Positions 46,731-56,563 of a stretch of 60,748 nucleotides of DNA are shown here, in pieces. Where the stretch lies: positions 1 through 60,748 of the forward strand of contig PNAT01000197.1 of assembly GCA_003169675.1 (NCBI GenBank), written 5' to 3'. The notes beneath the pieces are model-generated. The model searched no databases. It saw nothing but the letters and a program-made list of their open reading frames with translations, and was not told where the DNA came from. Origin of the DNA: Acidimicrobiaceae bacterium (GTDB lineage Bacteria; Actinomycetota; Acidimicrobiia; Acidimicrobiales; RAAP-2). The position numbers and the translations under genes are program-made. The first letter of the stretch is position 1. The number at the start of each line of letters is the position of its first letter.

Positions 46731-47285
46731 GCCGAGCGAATTTGGAGCACCTCTCCCTCCGCCGGGCGCGGGCGGGCGACCGCGATGGGATCTGGACCCT
46801 CGTGCAGGAGTTTGCCGTGTCCTTCCAACCCCGACAGATTGTGTTTCGCCAGACCTTCGCGGAACTCATTGAGCGATCCGACACCCTGGTGCTCGTGGCC
46901 GAACGGGGGAACGCTTCGATCATCGGCTACCTCCTGGCGAGCTCCCAGCGGACCTTCTTCGCCGATGGACCGGTGGCCTGGAATGAGGAGGTGAGGGTCG
47001 CTGCGCCGGCCCGTGGATCAGGCGTGGGGAGGCTCCTCGTTGAGGAGGCCGAACAATGGGCAGGATCGATCCCGGTTGCCTTCGTGACCCTGGCCAGTCG
47101 GCGGACGGGCGGGCGACTTCTACCTGAGGTTGGGCTTCGAGGATTCAGCCACCTACTTCAAGAAGACGCCGAGCAGGTCAGAGGGGTTCGGGGAGCCCCA
47201 CCTCGAGGGGCGTCACTGGACGATTGGGGATGACGGCCTGGACGAGACCGGCGTCAAGAACTCGATACGCCACCCCGAGATGTGA
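46715..47285 (+). pseudogene. GNAT acetyltransferase, frameshifted
   Basis: A GNAT fold (LRRARAGDRDGIWTLVQEF, then VRVAAPARGSGVGRLLVEEAE, the acetyl-CoA loop) is read from GTG 46715. Near 47105 the frame shifts by one base: the expected GDFYLRLGFEDSATYFKK is in the next frame, ending at TGA 47283-47285. The tail overlaps the convergent membrane-protein gene by 108 bases. Loss of function is likely unless the extra base is a sequence error. Confidence 0.72.
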
Positions 47286-48842
47286 GAGTTCAGCCAGAAA
47301 GCGCCCTTCTGACAGGCCGTCCGGTCCCTCGAGATTGCTGGAGAACTGGATATCTGAGAGCGGCGTCGAGGGCACGAACAACCACGCCTGGTGGGAAGAG
47401 CTCCGCACTGTGTGATCCAGGGCCGCCCATCGGTCCGGCTCTCCTCCGGCAGGGGAGAACACCAATGCGTTGTGGCTCAAGAAATCCAACCGGTACGAGA
47501 CCCAATAATCCGCGTAACCGACCGTTGCCCGACTGGCCTCGAGCCGGGAAATGGCCTGCCGAGTCGGTCCGTCGGGATTCCCCCAGGCCGACGAGAACCC
47601 GACCGTCCCGTCAATCCACACCATGTTCGACCCAAAGCCAAGGATGCACAGGATCACGCACGGCACGGTGACGGCGGACAACACGCCGGCGGCCCAATAT
47701 CTGGTCGGAGCAGCGCGGATGCGCCGTTGCACCATTGCGCTGCCTTCGGATGCACCGATGGCCAGCGCCATGGCGAGGAGCGGGAAGAGGAAGACCGCAT
47801 AGCGACCGTCACGCCAGAAGAAGGTGGCCGGAGAAAGTGACATCAAGAAAGGCATGACCAGCACAGCCCCGGCGACAACGCCGCCCTTGAGTCCCCGGCG
47901 GAGGCACAGGGCCAGGGCGAGAGCGATCACGGCCAAGAACAGGGACAGCAACAGCAACGAGAGCGCCACGTGCCCCAGCCACTGGCCCGTGATCATCCGG
48001 CGGAATCCCATCAGCATGGGAAGCATGAATTCGATGACGATCCGCACCCGCCCGCCATAGTCGGGTGACCCCACCGGGACCGTCACGGAATTATCTCGGA
48101 TCGACTGCCAGCCCGAGGCGACATTGGCCCACACCCATGGCAGGGCGCCGATGGATGCCGTCACCAGGGCGACACCCAGGCGGGGCCACCAGCGAACGAC
48201 CACTCCCGCTTGATCATGTGCTCGGAAGGCGGCGACGGCGACGAGTACCGATGCGGGCAGGAGGAAGTAGGTGATCTCAGGCGACGACCACCATCCGATG
48301 CCGGCAGCCAAGCCCAAGAGGGCAAAGTCGACCAGGCTTCTGGCGCCATCGAGGATTCGAAACGCCATGAGCAGTAGTCCGAGGCCACAGGCCATGGTCA
48401 ACCCCCGAAAGCCGTATTCCAGGGTCGAGTTGGAGAGCACCGTCAACGGCGCAGCCCAGACGAGCGCACCCGAGAGTGCGGCCAGCATCGGGTCTTCAAC
48501 CAGGCGCAGCACTATCCGCCAGGTAAGGACGGCCGCCGCCATTGAGAGCACGACCGCGGTTCCTTCCAGCGCCCAGCTGCTGGAGCCGAAGATGGCGAAC
48601 GTGCCAGCGACCACATAGGCCTCTCCCCCGCCGTACACCTGTCCCCAATAGAAGGCTGAGAAGTGGCCGTGGAGGATCTGCCCGGCCATCAAACCGACGA
48701 TTGCTTCGTCCGATCCCAACGGTCGGTGAAAGATGAGCCACAACCGCAGCAGGACACCTACCACGAGGGCCGATGCCGTCACCACTGCGATCAATACTGC
48801 GGCGGGGCTGAGGCGGGTGTCGGCAGTCGAGGGATACTGCAC
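47178..48842 (-). CDS. GT-C-type polytopic membrane glycosyltransferase-like protein
   Basis: 554 residues with about ten membrane helices from GTG 48842. The first outer loop has RPLGSDEAIVGLMA, the acidic-residue loop typical of the PMT/ArnT-like GT-C fold, and a soluble C-terminal outer domain follows. Such enzymes transfer sugars from polyprenyl phosphates outside the membrane. The acceptor is unknown. Confidence 0.75.
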   Translation of the reverse strand: MQYPSTADTRLSPAAVLIAVVTASALVVGVLLRLWLIFHRPLGSDEAIVGLMAGQILHGHFSAFYWGQVYGGGEAYVVAGTFAIFGSSSWALEGTAVVLSMAAAVLTWRIVLRLVEDPMLAALSGALVWAAPLTVLSNSTLEYGFRGLTMACGLGLLLMAFRILDGARSLVDFALLGLAAGIGWWSSPEITYFLLPASVLVAVAAFRAHDQAGVVVRWWPRLGVALVTASIGALPWVWANVASGWQSIRDNSVTVPVGSPDYGGRVRIVIEFMLPMLMGFRRMITGQWLGHVALSLLLLSLFLAVIALALALCLRRGLKGGVVAGAVLVMPFLMSLSPATFFWRDGRYAVFLFPLLAMALAIGASEGSAMVQRRIRAAPTRYWAAGVLSAVTVPCVILCILGFGSNMVWIDGTVGFSSAWGNPDGPTRQAISRLEASRATVGYADYWVSYRLDFLSHNALVFSPAGGEPDRWAALDHTVRSSSHQAWLFVPSTPLSDIQFSSNLEGPDGLSEGRFLAELSHLGVAYRVLDAGLVQAVIPNRPVTPLEVGLPEPL

Positions 48843-48963
48843 GGGCGACGACTCTACAAGGCGTCGTTCCTGCTTCCCCGGTGGGCGTGAGAAGGATGCA
48901 GGACTTCACCTCGGGGCAGGCCGATCGGGCATCATGTGGGTCTAGTGATCAGAGGGAGCACGC

Positions 48964-50049
48964 ATGGCCGCTGACATTCGTGGTGTGGTGGCGAGGTCCA
49001 GAGGCGCTCCGGTCACCCTCGAGACCATCATCGTGCCCGACCCAGGTCCGGGTGAAGCGGTCGTTGCCGTGAAGGCCTGCGGTGTGTGCCATACCGATCT
49101 CCACTACCGAGAAGGCGGGATAAACGACGACTTCCCGTTCCTTCTCGGGCACGAGGCGGCCGGCATCGTCGAGTCGATCGGACCGGATGTCTCCTCGCTG
49201 GTTCCCGGAGACTTCGTGATCCTGAATTGGCGCGCCGTGTGTGGCGAGTGCCGTTCCTGTCGCCGGGGACGCCCCTGGTATTGCTTCGCCACCCACAACG
49301 CAACGCAGAAGATGACTTTGTCCGACGGAACCCCGCTCTCGCCCGCGTTGGGTATCGGAGCCTTCGCCGACAAGACGTTGGTCGCCGCCGGTCAGTGCAC
49401 CAAGGTGAATCGGTCGGCACGTCCTGAGGCCGTCGGCCTGCTGGGTTGCGGCGTGATGGCTGGTCTCGGTGCGGCCATATTCACCGCTCAGGTGGGTCTC
49501 GGTGACTCGGTCGCCGTGTTCGGGTGCGGCGGCGTCGGCTGTGCTGCCATTGCGGGATCACAGTTAGCCGGGGCAGCCACGATCATCGCGGTCGACCTCG
49601 ACCCGAGCAAGCTCACCTCGGCCAGGAGATTCGGCGCCACCCACACCGTCGACGCCAGCACATCAGATCCGGTACAGGCCATTCGGGACTTCACCAACGG
49701 CAACGGCGCCGATGTCTGCATTGAGGCGGTGGGGAATCCACGCGTCATGGAGCAGGCCTTCTTCGCCCGGGATCTGGCGGGAACGCTGGTCCAGGTCGGG
49801 GTACCAACTCCCGAGATGCGAATCGACCTGCCGATGATTGAGTTCTTTGGCCGGGGCGGCGCCCTCAAGCCCAGTTGGTACGGAGACTGCCTTCCGTCCC
49901 GAGACTTCCCCATGCTGGTCGAGCTCTACCTTTCCGGGCGCCTCAACCTCGACCTGTTCGTGTCGGAGACCATCGCCATCGACGAGGTGGAAGATGCCTT
50001 CGGCCGCATGCGGAGGGGGGAGGTCCTCCGTTCAGTGGTCGTCCTGTGA
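48964..50049 (+). CDS. mscR: S-(hydroxymethyl)mycothiol dehydrogenase-like zinc alcohol dehydrogenase
   Basis: 361 residues with GAGGGAG upstream. A medium-chain zinc dehydrogenase: catalytic Cys in [19 protein letters not shown], the structural-zinc cluster [15 protein letters not shown], and the NAD fold GCGGVGCAA. Sequence pattern and length match the mycothiol-dependent formaldehyde dehydrogenase (MscR), which detoxifies formaldehyde and may also reduce S-nitrosomycothiol. P450 and other oxidative enzymes in the window can release formaldehyde. Confidence 0.85.
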   Translation: MAADIRGVVARSRGAPVTLETIIVPDPGPGEAVVAVKACGVCHTDLHYREGGINDDFPFLLGHEAAGIVESIGPDVSSLVPGDFVILNWRAVCGECRSCRRGRPWYCFATHNATQKMTLSDGTPLSPALGIGAFADKTLVAAGQCTKVNRSARPEAVGLLGCGVMAGLGAAIFTAQVGLGDSVAVFGCGGVGCAAIAGSQLAGAATIIAVDLDPSKLTSARRFGATHTVDASTSDPVQAIRDFTNGNGADVCIEAVGNPRVMEQAFFARDLAGTLVQVGVPTPEMRIDLPMIEFFGRGGALKPSWYGDCLPSRDFPMLVELYLSGRLNLDLFVSETIAIDEVEDAFGRMRRGEVLRSVVVL

Positions 50050-50232
50050 TTCCCCGCTTCCGATCGCCTTCGCCCCGGACGTGAGATTTCATAGAAGGAG
50101 ATGGGTCTTTTGGCCCGCTAGCAATTGCGGGGTCCGGAATGGGAGAATGGGACACCGGGTTTGGGCGGAGGCGGGGTACCCGCCCGCCGATGCGCATCAG
50201 GCTCCACACATGGTTGAGGGGGACGACGACAT
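50050..50232. other. Leader region of the SDGGIF/propeller protein gene
   Basis: 183 bases with two short stems, CCCGC/GCGGG near 50117-50134 and GGCGGG/CCCGCC near 50172-50187. They could be a terminator for mscR and a leader hairpin for the next gene. I could not match them to a known riboswitch. Confidence 0.3.
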
Positions 50233-52548
50233 ATGATTCGGCACGCCACGATGCGAACGAAACCGAGGTCGAGATCGGCCTCCGAAAGGCGGTCGTGGCG
50301 TCCGGCAAGAGTGGTGATGTTCGGTCTCGCCTTGGGAACCGCAACCGGCTTCACGATGCCGCCCCTGGCGGGCGCCGCACCCTCGACCCTTCGTGCCGCT
50401 GGGACGTACGTCACCTTCACTCAGAAGTGGCAGAAGATCATCAGTGATGGATCTAACACCATCAATCTCTCCTCACCCAATGTGGCGAACCTCCCAGGGG
50501 GGCCAGCCGTCACGGTGGGCGACCTGGCCGGAAACGTGTACGCCTTCGATCTGGCGTCCGGGAATGCTGTGTGGACCTTTCAGGCTGGGGCCCCCGTGGA
50601 ATCGTCCCCTTCGGTGGCACCGACGACGCCCGGGAGTGCGGCCGATTCGATCTTCGTCGGAACTGGCGATGCCCAGAACCCCAATGCGGGTGGGTATCAG
50701 TCCATCACACCCCAAGGGACGTCCCAATGGTTCACCCAGGAGACCGACCCGGTCTACAACGCAAGCAAGCACTTCGGCGTGCAAGGGTCCATGGCCATTG
50801 GAAACTTGCAGGGAGAGACCGACGTGACGGCGGGCTCGCTCGGTCAGAACCAGAATGCGCTCAATGCCACCAACGGCGCCATCCTGAACGGCTTCCCCTG
50901 GTTCCAGGCGGACAGCAATTTCTCCACTCCGGCGATCGCCGACCTCTATGGCAATGGACAGACCCAGATCATTGAAGGTGGCGCCTCGACCGCGGCCGCC
51001 AATGTCTACGGCCAGGCCTATGCCAACGGTGGCCACATCAGAGTGCTCAGCTCCAACGGTGCCGCCGGACAGCCCCAGCCCAATGACGGTCTTGACTGCG
51101 TGTACAACACAAACGAGGAAGTCGATTCATCGCCGGCCGTCGGGGAATTCTTTGGCAGCACTCTCAAAGTCGGCATCGTCGTCGGTACCGGTTCCACCTT
51201 CAATCAATCCGACACCCAAAAGCTGATCGCTCTGGACAATCACTGCAACCTCGCCTGGGAGGCGCCGCTCAACGGGTACACGGGCAGCAGCCCCGCATTG
51301 GCCGATGTGCTCGGCAATGGGCAACTCCAGGTGATTGAGGGGACCGACAACGGCTCCAGCGGTTCGGTGTATGCCCTTGATGGGGCATCGGGTCACACCA
51401 TCTGGCAGACAACTGTCGGTCGGGTGGTCGGCTCCGTCGTCACCGCTGACTTCGGCAATGGCTATCAAGATGTGGTGGCTCCGACCACCGACGGTGTCGT
51501 TCTGCTCGATGGTAAGTCGGGGACTGTGGTTGAGACCGTGCTCAGGACGATGGCCATGGGCTTCCAGAATTCACCGCTCATCACCCATGACCCCAATGGC
51601 ACGATCGGGCTCACGGTGGCCGGGTACCAGGGCCAATCCAGCGTCGTGACCCACTTTGAGGTCGCCGGGTCCAACGGTGGTCTCGTCAATGAGACGGGCG
51701 CATGGCCCCAGTTCCACCATGACGCGCAACTCACGGGTGACGCCGGCACAGCTCAGAACATTCAGGTCCCGTGTCATCCACCCACCGGCATCCCACAGGG
51801 GTACTACCTGTCGGCCTCCGACGGGGGCATCTTCAATTTCGGCAACCTGCCCTTCTGCGGATCGACCGGCGCCATCACGCTCAATAGACCGGTGGTCGGT
51901 ATGGCGGCCACCCGGGATGCGGGCGGTTACTGGGAGGTTGCATCGGACGGCGGCATCTTTGCCTTCGGCGACGCCCAGTTCTACGGATCGACCGGGGCCA
52001 TCCACCTCAACCAGCCCATGGTAGGCATGGCCGCCATGCCCGACGGTGGTGGCTACTGGTTGGTGGCCTCCGACGGGGGCATCTTCTCCTTCGGTTCCGC
52101 CCGTTTCCACGGGTCGACCGGCGGCATCCATCTCAACAAACCCATCGTCGGCATGGCGTCGACGCCCGACGGCGGTGGCTACTGGCTGGTCGCCTCCGAC
52201 GGGGGCATCTTCGCCTTTGGCGATGCCCCCTTCTATGGGTCAACCGGTGGCACCCATCTCAACCAGGCCATCGTCGGGATGGCATCGAATCCCGGCGGAG
52301 GGGGGTACTGGCTGGTGGCCTCCGACGGCGGCATCTTCAGCTTCGGCCCGCAGGCCGCCTTCCATGGTTCCACCGGCGCCATTCACCTCGCGCAGGCTGT
52401 AGTTGGAATGCAGGCCACCTCCTCGGGAGGTGGCTATCGATTCGTCGCCGGAGATGGCGGAATCTTCGACTTCGGCGATGCTCAATTCTTCGGCTCCATG
52501 GGCGGGACTCGGCTCAACCAGCCTGTCGTGGCTATGGCAGGCTTCTAG
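50233..52548 (+). CDS. Large secreted protein: PQQ/FG-GAP-like propeller plus SDGGIF repeats
   Basis: 771 residues from ATG 50233 (ATG 50251 possible). An N-terminal signal peptide (basic, then VVMFGLALGTATGF, cleaved near AGAAP) leads to a region (about 60-500) of repeats such as VGDLAGNVYAFDLASGNAVW and IADLYGNGQTQIIEG that resemble PQQ-propeller and FG-GAP blades. From about residue 515 there are six 42-residue SDGGIF repeats. An extracellular binding or structural role is likely; no catalytic site is seen. Confidence 0.82.
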   Translation: MIRHATMRTKPRSRSASERRSWRPARVVMFGLALGTATGFTMPPLAGAAPSTLRAAGTYVTFTQKWQKIISDGSNTINLSSPNVANLPGGPAVTVGDLAGNVYAFDLASGNAVWTFQAGAPVESSPSVAPTTPGSAADSIFVGTGDAQNPNAGGYQSITPQGTSQWFTQETDPVYNASKHFGVQGSMAIGNLQGETDVTAGSLGQNQNALNATNGAILNGFPWFQADSNFSTPAIADLYGNGQTQIIEGGASTAAANVYGQAYANGGHIRVLSSNGAAGQPQPNDGLDCVYNTNEEVDSSPAVGEFFGSTLKVGIVVGTGSTFNQSDTQKLIALDNHCNLAWEAPLNGYTGSSPALADVLGNGQLQVIEGTDNGSSGSVYALDGASGHTIWQTTVGRVVGSVVTADFGNGYQDVVAPTTDGVVLLDGKSGTVVETVLRTMAMGFQNSPLITHDPNGTIGLTVAGYQGQSSVVTHFEVAGSNGGLVNETGAWPQFHHDAQLTGDAGTAQNIQVPCHPPTGIPQGYYLSASDGGIFNFGNLPFCGSTGAITLNRPVVGMAATRDAGGYWEVASDGGIFAFGDAQFYGSTGAIHLNQPMVGMAAMPDGGGYWLVASDGGIFSFGSARFHGSTGGIHLNKPIVGMASTPDGGGYWLVASDGGIFAFGDAPFYGSTGGTHLNQAIVGMASNPGGGGYWLVASDGGIFSFGPQAAFHGSTGAIHLAQAVVGMQATSSGGGYRFVAGDGGIFDFGDAQFFGSMGGTRLNQPVVAMAGF

Positions 52549-52585
52549 AACCATTCGTGGCAAGGCGGGAGGCTGGGCACCACCG

Positions 52586-54508
52586 GTGAGGACTGCGTCT
52601 GACGGCACAGCGAATGAGACCGTCGGGCTACGACGTCCCCTCAAGATTGCCTCCCTGATCAAACAGGTACCGGTCGGGGAGACACTTACCCTGGGTGCAG
52701 AGGGTCGTCTCGTCCGCCAGGGCGTGGCCTTGGAAATGAATCCCTACTGTCGGCGGGCGGTGGCGAAAGGGGTCGAGTTGGCTCGAGCAACGGGCGGCTC
52801 CTGCACGGTCGTCACGCTGGGTCCACCCGTCGCTGAAGATGTGCTGCGAGAAGCGGTGGCGTGGGGCGCGGATTGCGGCATTCATCTGTGCGACCCACGA
52901 TTCGCTGGCTCGGACACGCTTGCCACAGCCCGGGCCTTGGCGGCGGCGCTCGAGTCCGCCGGTCCTTTCGACCTAATTCTGCTCGGTCGTAATACCATCG
53001 ACGGCGAGACCGGACAGGTGGGGCCCGAGGTGGCCCAGCTCCTCGATCTCCCCTTTGCCGGGGGGGCCCGCTCCCTCCAGGCCTTCGACACCCACCTCTT
53101 CCTCGAGCTCGAGACGGACGACGGGTTCGAGGTCGTGGAGATCGACCTTCCGGCCGTCCTCTCGGTGGCCGAGCGCCTGTGTGAACCGTGCAAGGTGGAT
53201 CAGGATGGGCGAGCCGCGGTGTCACCAGAGCGGATCCTCCGACTCACTTCGGCGGGCCTGGGCCAGGGTCCGTGGGGCGATGCGGGGAGCCCCACCAAGG
53301 TCGGAGTGGTGCGGACAATGGAGCACCGGCGGGACCGGCTGGTGTTGAGCGGCCCATTGGAACAACAGGTCGCCCACGCGATCCAGATCCTTGTGCAACG
53401 GGAGGCGCTGCAGCCTCGCGTGGCGGCCGGCCCAAGCGGGCCGTCAGCGCCGTCCGCACCCCCCCGTACATCGGCAGTCAATGAGAGTGTGGCGACGGCC
53501 GGACCAGAACCCGTCATCGCCGTCATTGTCGAGCACGATCGGCTCCAGGTGGCCCGTGAACTCATCGGTGCGGCCGCGGAAATAGCCAACGAAATCGGGG
53601 GGCAGGTGCACGCTCTGTGCCCCCGCGGATGTTCCACCGATCAGCTGGCGGCGGCCGGTGCCCATGTGGTGGTTGAACTGGCCGGATCCCGGATCGGAGA
53701 GGACGTCGCGGAAGCCCTCATTTCGTGGATGGCCGAGCGGAACCCTTGGGCGGTGCTGGCCCCGAGCACGTCCTTCGGCCGGGAAGTGGCCGGTCGCGCG
53801 GCAGCTGCGACGGGCAGCGGTCTGGTTGGCGATGCCATCGGACTGCACGTGGTCGACGGCACCCTGGTGGCCGCCAAGCCGGCCTTCGCCGGCGCGCTTG
53901 AGGCCGACATCACCTGGCGTAGCGAGCTCCGGCTGGTAACCGTACGCCCGGGCGTCATGCCACTACCGCCCGATCGGCCCCAGCCCTTTCAGCCTGAAAT
54001 CCGACACGTCTCTCGCCGTGGCCGGGTCCGGGTGCAATCGGAGCGGAGGACGGACGAAATTGAGGCGCTGGCCCGGGCCGAAGCCGTCATCGGGGTGGGC
54101 ACCGGGGTGCAGCCCGACGAGTATGAACTCCTCAGCCGCCTGGCGGCAATTCTCGGCGCCGAGCTCGCCGCCACCCGGAAAGTGACCGACAAAGGTTGGG
54201 CTCCTCGATCGAGACAAGTCGGCCTGACCGGGCGTTCCATCGCGCCCCGCCTCTACATCGCCATCGGGCTCAGCGGGAAGTTCAACCACATGGTCGGTGT
54301 CCGGTCGGCCGGATCCATCCTGGCCATCAACACAGAACCCAATGCTCTCGTCTTCGATCAGTGCGACGTGGGCATCGTGGCCGACTGGCACGACGTGCTC
54401 CCAATTCTCGAGGTCGGACTGCGCGCCTACCTCTCTACATTCCCGCTCAGTCAGCTGCCTGCCTCATTCCTGCCCGGTCAGCACGGGGGCGCGATGCCGC
54501 TGCCCTGA
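52586..54508 (+). CDS. Electron-transfer flavoprotein, fused EtfB-EtfA
   Basis: 640 residues from GTG 52586. The N-terminal half is EtfB-like (KIASLIKQVPVGE, NPYCRRAVAKGVELA, DGETGQVGPEVAQLL); the C-terminal half is EtfA-like, with the FAD site GLTGRSIAPRLYIAIGLSG and ending AINTEPNALVFDQCDVGIVAD. A Pro/Ser/Ala-rich linker near residues 278-300 joins them. EtfA and EtfB are normally separate. It would carry electrons from acyl-CoA dehydrogenases to the quinone pool. The 3' end overlaps the B12-protein gene by 62 bases, convergently. Confidence 0.9.
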   Translation: MRTASDGTANETVGLRRPLKIASLIKQVPVGETLTLGAEGRLVRQGVALEMNPYCRRAVAKGVELARATGGSCTVVTLGPPVAEDVLREAVAWGADCGIHLCDPRFAGSDTLATARALAAALESAGPFDLILLGRNTIDGETGQVGPEVAQLLDLPFAGGARSLQAFDTHLFLELETDDGFEVVEIDLPAVLSVAERLCEPCKVDQDGRAAVSPERILRLTSAGLGQGPWGDAGSPTKVGVVRTMEHRRDRLVLSGPLEQQVAHAIQILVQREALQPRVAAGPSGPSAPSAPPRTSAVNESVATAGPEPVIAVIVEHDRLQVARELIGAAAEIANEIGGQVHALCPRGCSTDQLAAAGAHVVVELAGSRIGEDVAEALISWMAERNPWAVLAPSTSFGREVAGRAAAATGSGLVGDAIGLHVVDGTLVAAKPAFAGALEADITWRSELRLVTVRPGVMPLPPDRPQPFQPEIRHVSRRGRVRVQSERRTDEIEALARAEAVIGVGTGVQPDEYELLSRLAAILGAELAATRKVTDKGWAPRSRQVGLTGRSIAPRLYIAIGLSGKFNHMVGVRSAGSILAINTEPNALVFDQCDVGIVADWHDVLPILEVGLRAYLSTFPLSQLPASFLPGQHGGAMPLP

Positions 54509-54893
54509 CCGTCGCCACCACCTCGTCATTGGAGGACCCCGGTCCGAGAACGGCGGCGACTCCGGCCGCCAGGAGGACGGGGATGTCGGCCGGGGGAACA
54601 ATCCCGCCCACAAGGACCGGCGTATCGAGACCGGCCAACCGCAGGGCGCCGACAACCGCGGGAGCCAGCGTCAGATGTGCGCCGTTGTGCATGGACACGC
54701 CAACGATGTCGACATCCTCTTGCATGGCCATGGCCGTGATGGTCTCGGTGGATTGCCGCAAGCCGGCATAGATCACCTCGCACCCTGCATCACGCAGAAT
54801 ACGTGCCACGATGCGAAGGCCGCGATCGTGCCCATCAAGTCCCACCTTGGCCACCAGAACACGGAGGACCCCACCACCGTCCGTGGTCGCCAT
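54447..54893 (-). CDS. Cobalamin-binding small subunit of an acyl-CoA mutase
   Basis: 148 residues from ATG 54893 (GTG 54896 is also possible). The B12 motif DxHxxG is in KVGLDGHDRG, with VGVSMHNGAH and VLVGGIVPPAD completing the Rossmann-like cobalamin site. It pairs with the large subunit encoded just upstream, as in isobutyryl-CoA and archaeal-type methylmalonyl-CoA mutases. Confidence 0.92.
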   Translation of the reverse strand: MATTDGGGVLRVLVAKVGLDGHDRGLRIVARILRDAGCEVIYAGLRQSTETITAMAMQEDVDIVGVSMHNGAHLTLAPAVVGALRLAGLDTPVLVGGIVPPADIPVLLAAGVAAVLGPGSSNDEVVATVRAAASRPRADRAGMRQAAD

Positions 54894-54895
54894 CA

Positions 54896-56524
54896 CTACA
54901 CCACGTTGCCTTCGTACCAGAGCCCAAATACCGATTCGAGCGCTCGCATCGATTCGCCAACTGTGACCAGATGAGTGGCTGCCTCAATAAGCGCCGGCAT
55001 CAAATTGATGGATGAGTCGGCTGCTTCGGCGGTGATGCGAGTGAGGCACCGGCGCACGGCGTCGTCATCACGTCGCTGCTTGACTGCGGCCAGTGTGGTG
55101 AGTTGCTGCGATTCAACGGCGGGGTCGACGGAGAGGGTCGACGGTGCAACGTCATCACCCTCGACGTAGCCGTTGACTCCCACCTGGATCCACTCACCCT
55201 GGGCCACCTTTGACTGGAAATGGTAGGCGGCATCGGCGATCTCGGAAACGAACCACCCGTCCTCGATGCCGGAGATTGTTCCCTCCAACATGGAACCCGA
55301 ACCCGCTTCCGCCAGGTGCGCGAAGATGACCTCGGCTTGTCGCTCCATCTCGTCGGTGAGCTCTTCTAAGAACCACGATCCCCCCAAGGGGTCTGCGACG
55401 TGGACCACACCAGTCTCCTCAGCAATCACCTGCTGTGTTCTCAGGGCGAGTCGGGCCGCGTGTTCGGTCGGGAGGGCAAGGGCCTCATCGAACGAGTCGG
55501 TATGCAGGCTCTGTGTGCCCCCCAGCACGGCGGCCATCGCTTCGATGGCCACTCGAACAAGATTCACCTCCGGCTGCTGAGCCGTCAGCGACACCCCGGC
55601 TGTCTGGGAGTGGAACCGGAGCTGGAGGGAGCGGCCGTCCGTCGCCCCATAGTGGTCCCGCATCCACCGGGCCCAAATCCGGCGGGCCGCCCGATATTTG
55701 GCAATTTCCTCGAAGAAGTCCATGTGGGCGTTGAAGAAGAAGCTCAGTCGGGGAGCAAACTGGTCCACTGCCAGCCCAGCGGCGCACGCGGCCTCGACGT
55801 AGGCAAATCCGTTGGCCAGCGTGAACGCGAGTTCCTGAGCGGCCGTGGATCCTGCTTCTCGAATGTGGTAGCCCGATATCGACACGGGATGCCAGCGGGG
55901 CAACTCGGATGTGGCAAAGCGCATGACGTCCGTGACCAGGCGGACGCTGGGTCGAGGTGGAAAGACAAATTCCTTCTGAGCCTGATATTCCTTCAGGATG
56001 TCATTTTGAATTGTACCTGACAGGGCTGACCGTTCGACACCCATACCGTCGGCGACTCCCACATACATTGCCATGATGGGGGCGGCCGGGGAGTTGATGG
56101 TCATCGATGTACTCACGGCGGCCAGATCAATTCCAGAGAACAGGGTGGCCATGTCGGCCATGGTGTCAATCGCGACACCGGCACGCCCCACCTCACCCTT
56201 GGCCAGCGGATCGTCGGAGTCACGCCCCAAGAGGGTCGGCATGTCGAACGCCGTGGAGAGACCATCACTCCCCGACCGCAGCAATTCCTTAAAGCGTCCG
56301 TTGGTGTCCTCGGCCGTCCCGAAGCCGGCGAACTGTCGCATCGTCCACAGCCGGGATCGGTACATGGATGCGTACGGTCCCCTGGTATACGGGAACTGGC
56401 CGGGCATTTCTCCCTCATCGGGTCCGTAGAGGGGTTCAAGTGGAACGCCCGACATGGTCTCGAAAAGCGCAGCGCGCCGTGGAGACCGGTCGAACGCATC
56501 CTGCCAGATGGAGCGGTCAGCCAT
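54896..56524 (-). CDS. Acyl-CoA mutase large subunit (methylmalonyl/isobutyryl-CoA mutase family)
   Basis: 542 residues from ATG 56524 forming the substrate TIM barrel, without a B12 domain. MCM-family blocks are RGPYASMY, LSTAFDMPTLLGRDSD, GTIQNDILKEY, SISGYHIREAGST and TQSLHTDSFDEA. From memory of the P. shermanii enzyme, SMY and PSVRL keep the Tyr and Arg that bind methylmalonyl-CoA, which favours that substrate, but isobutyryl- or 2-hydroxyisobutyryl-CoA cannot be excluded. No MeaB-type G-protein chaperone is in the window. Confidence 0.9.
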   Translation of the reverse strand: MADRSIWQDAFDRSPRRAALFETMSGVPLEPLYGPDEGEMPGQFPYTRGPYASMYRSRLWTMRQFAGFGTAEDTNGRFKELLRSGSDGLSTAFDMPTLLGRDSDDPLAKGEVGRAGVAIDTMADMATLFSGIDLAAVSTSMTINSPAAPIMAMYVGVADGMGVERSALSGTIQNDILKEYQAQKEFVFPPRPSVRLVTDVMRFATSELPRWHPVSISGYHIREAGSTAAQELAFTLANGFAYVEAACAAGLAVDQFAPRLSFFFNAHMDFFEEIAKYRAARRIWARWMRDHYGATDGRSLQLRFHSQTAGVSLTAQQPEVNLVRVAIEAMAAVLGGTQSLHTDSFDEALALPTEHAARLALRTQQVIAEETGVVHVADPLGGSWFLEELTDEMERQAEVIFAHLAEAGSGSMLEGTISGIEDGWFVSEIADAAYHFQSKVAQGEWIQVGVNGYVEGDDVAPSTLSVDPAVESQQLTTLAAVKQRRDDDAVRRCLTRITAEAADSSINLMPALIEAATHLVTVGESMRALESVFGLWYEGNVV

Positions 56525-56533
56525 CTTCTGATA

Positions 56534-56553
56534 TTACTTCAACATCAAAGTAA
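56534..56553. promoter_or_regulatory. Probable MarR operator
   Basis: TTACTT, 8 bases, AAGTAA: a near-perfect palindrome in the 39-base gap between the marR-like gene and the mutase gene, 10 bases before the mutase ATG. The A/T-rich site stands out in a GC-rich window. Confidence 0.6.
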
Positions 56554-56563
56554 ATCCAAGGCC

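Noticed and set aside
50050-50232. Possible riboswitch (c-di-AMP or c-di-GMP type)
   Set aside because: I could not place the conserved core of either class; only short stems are visible.
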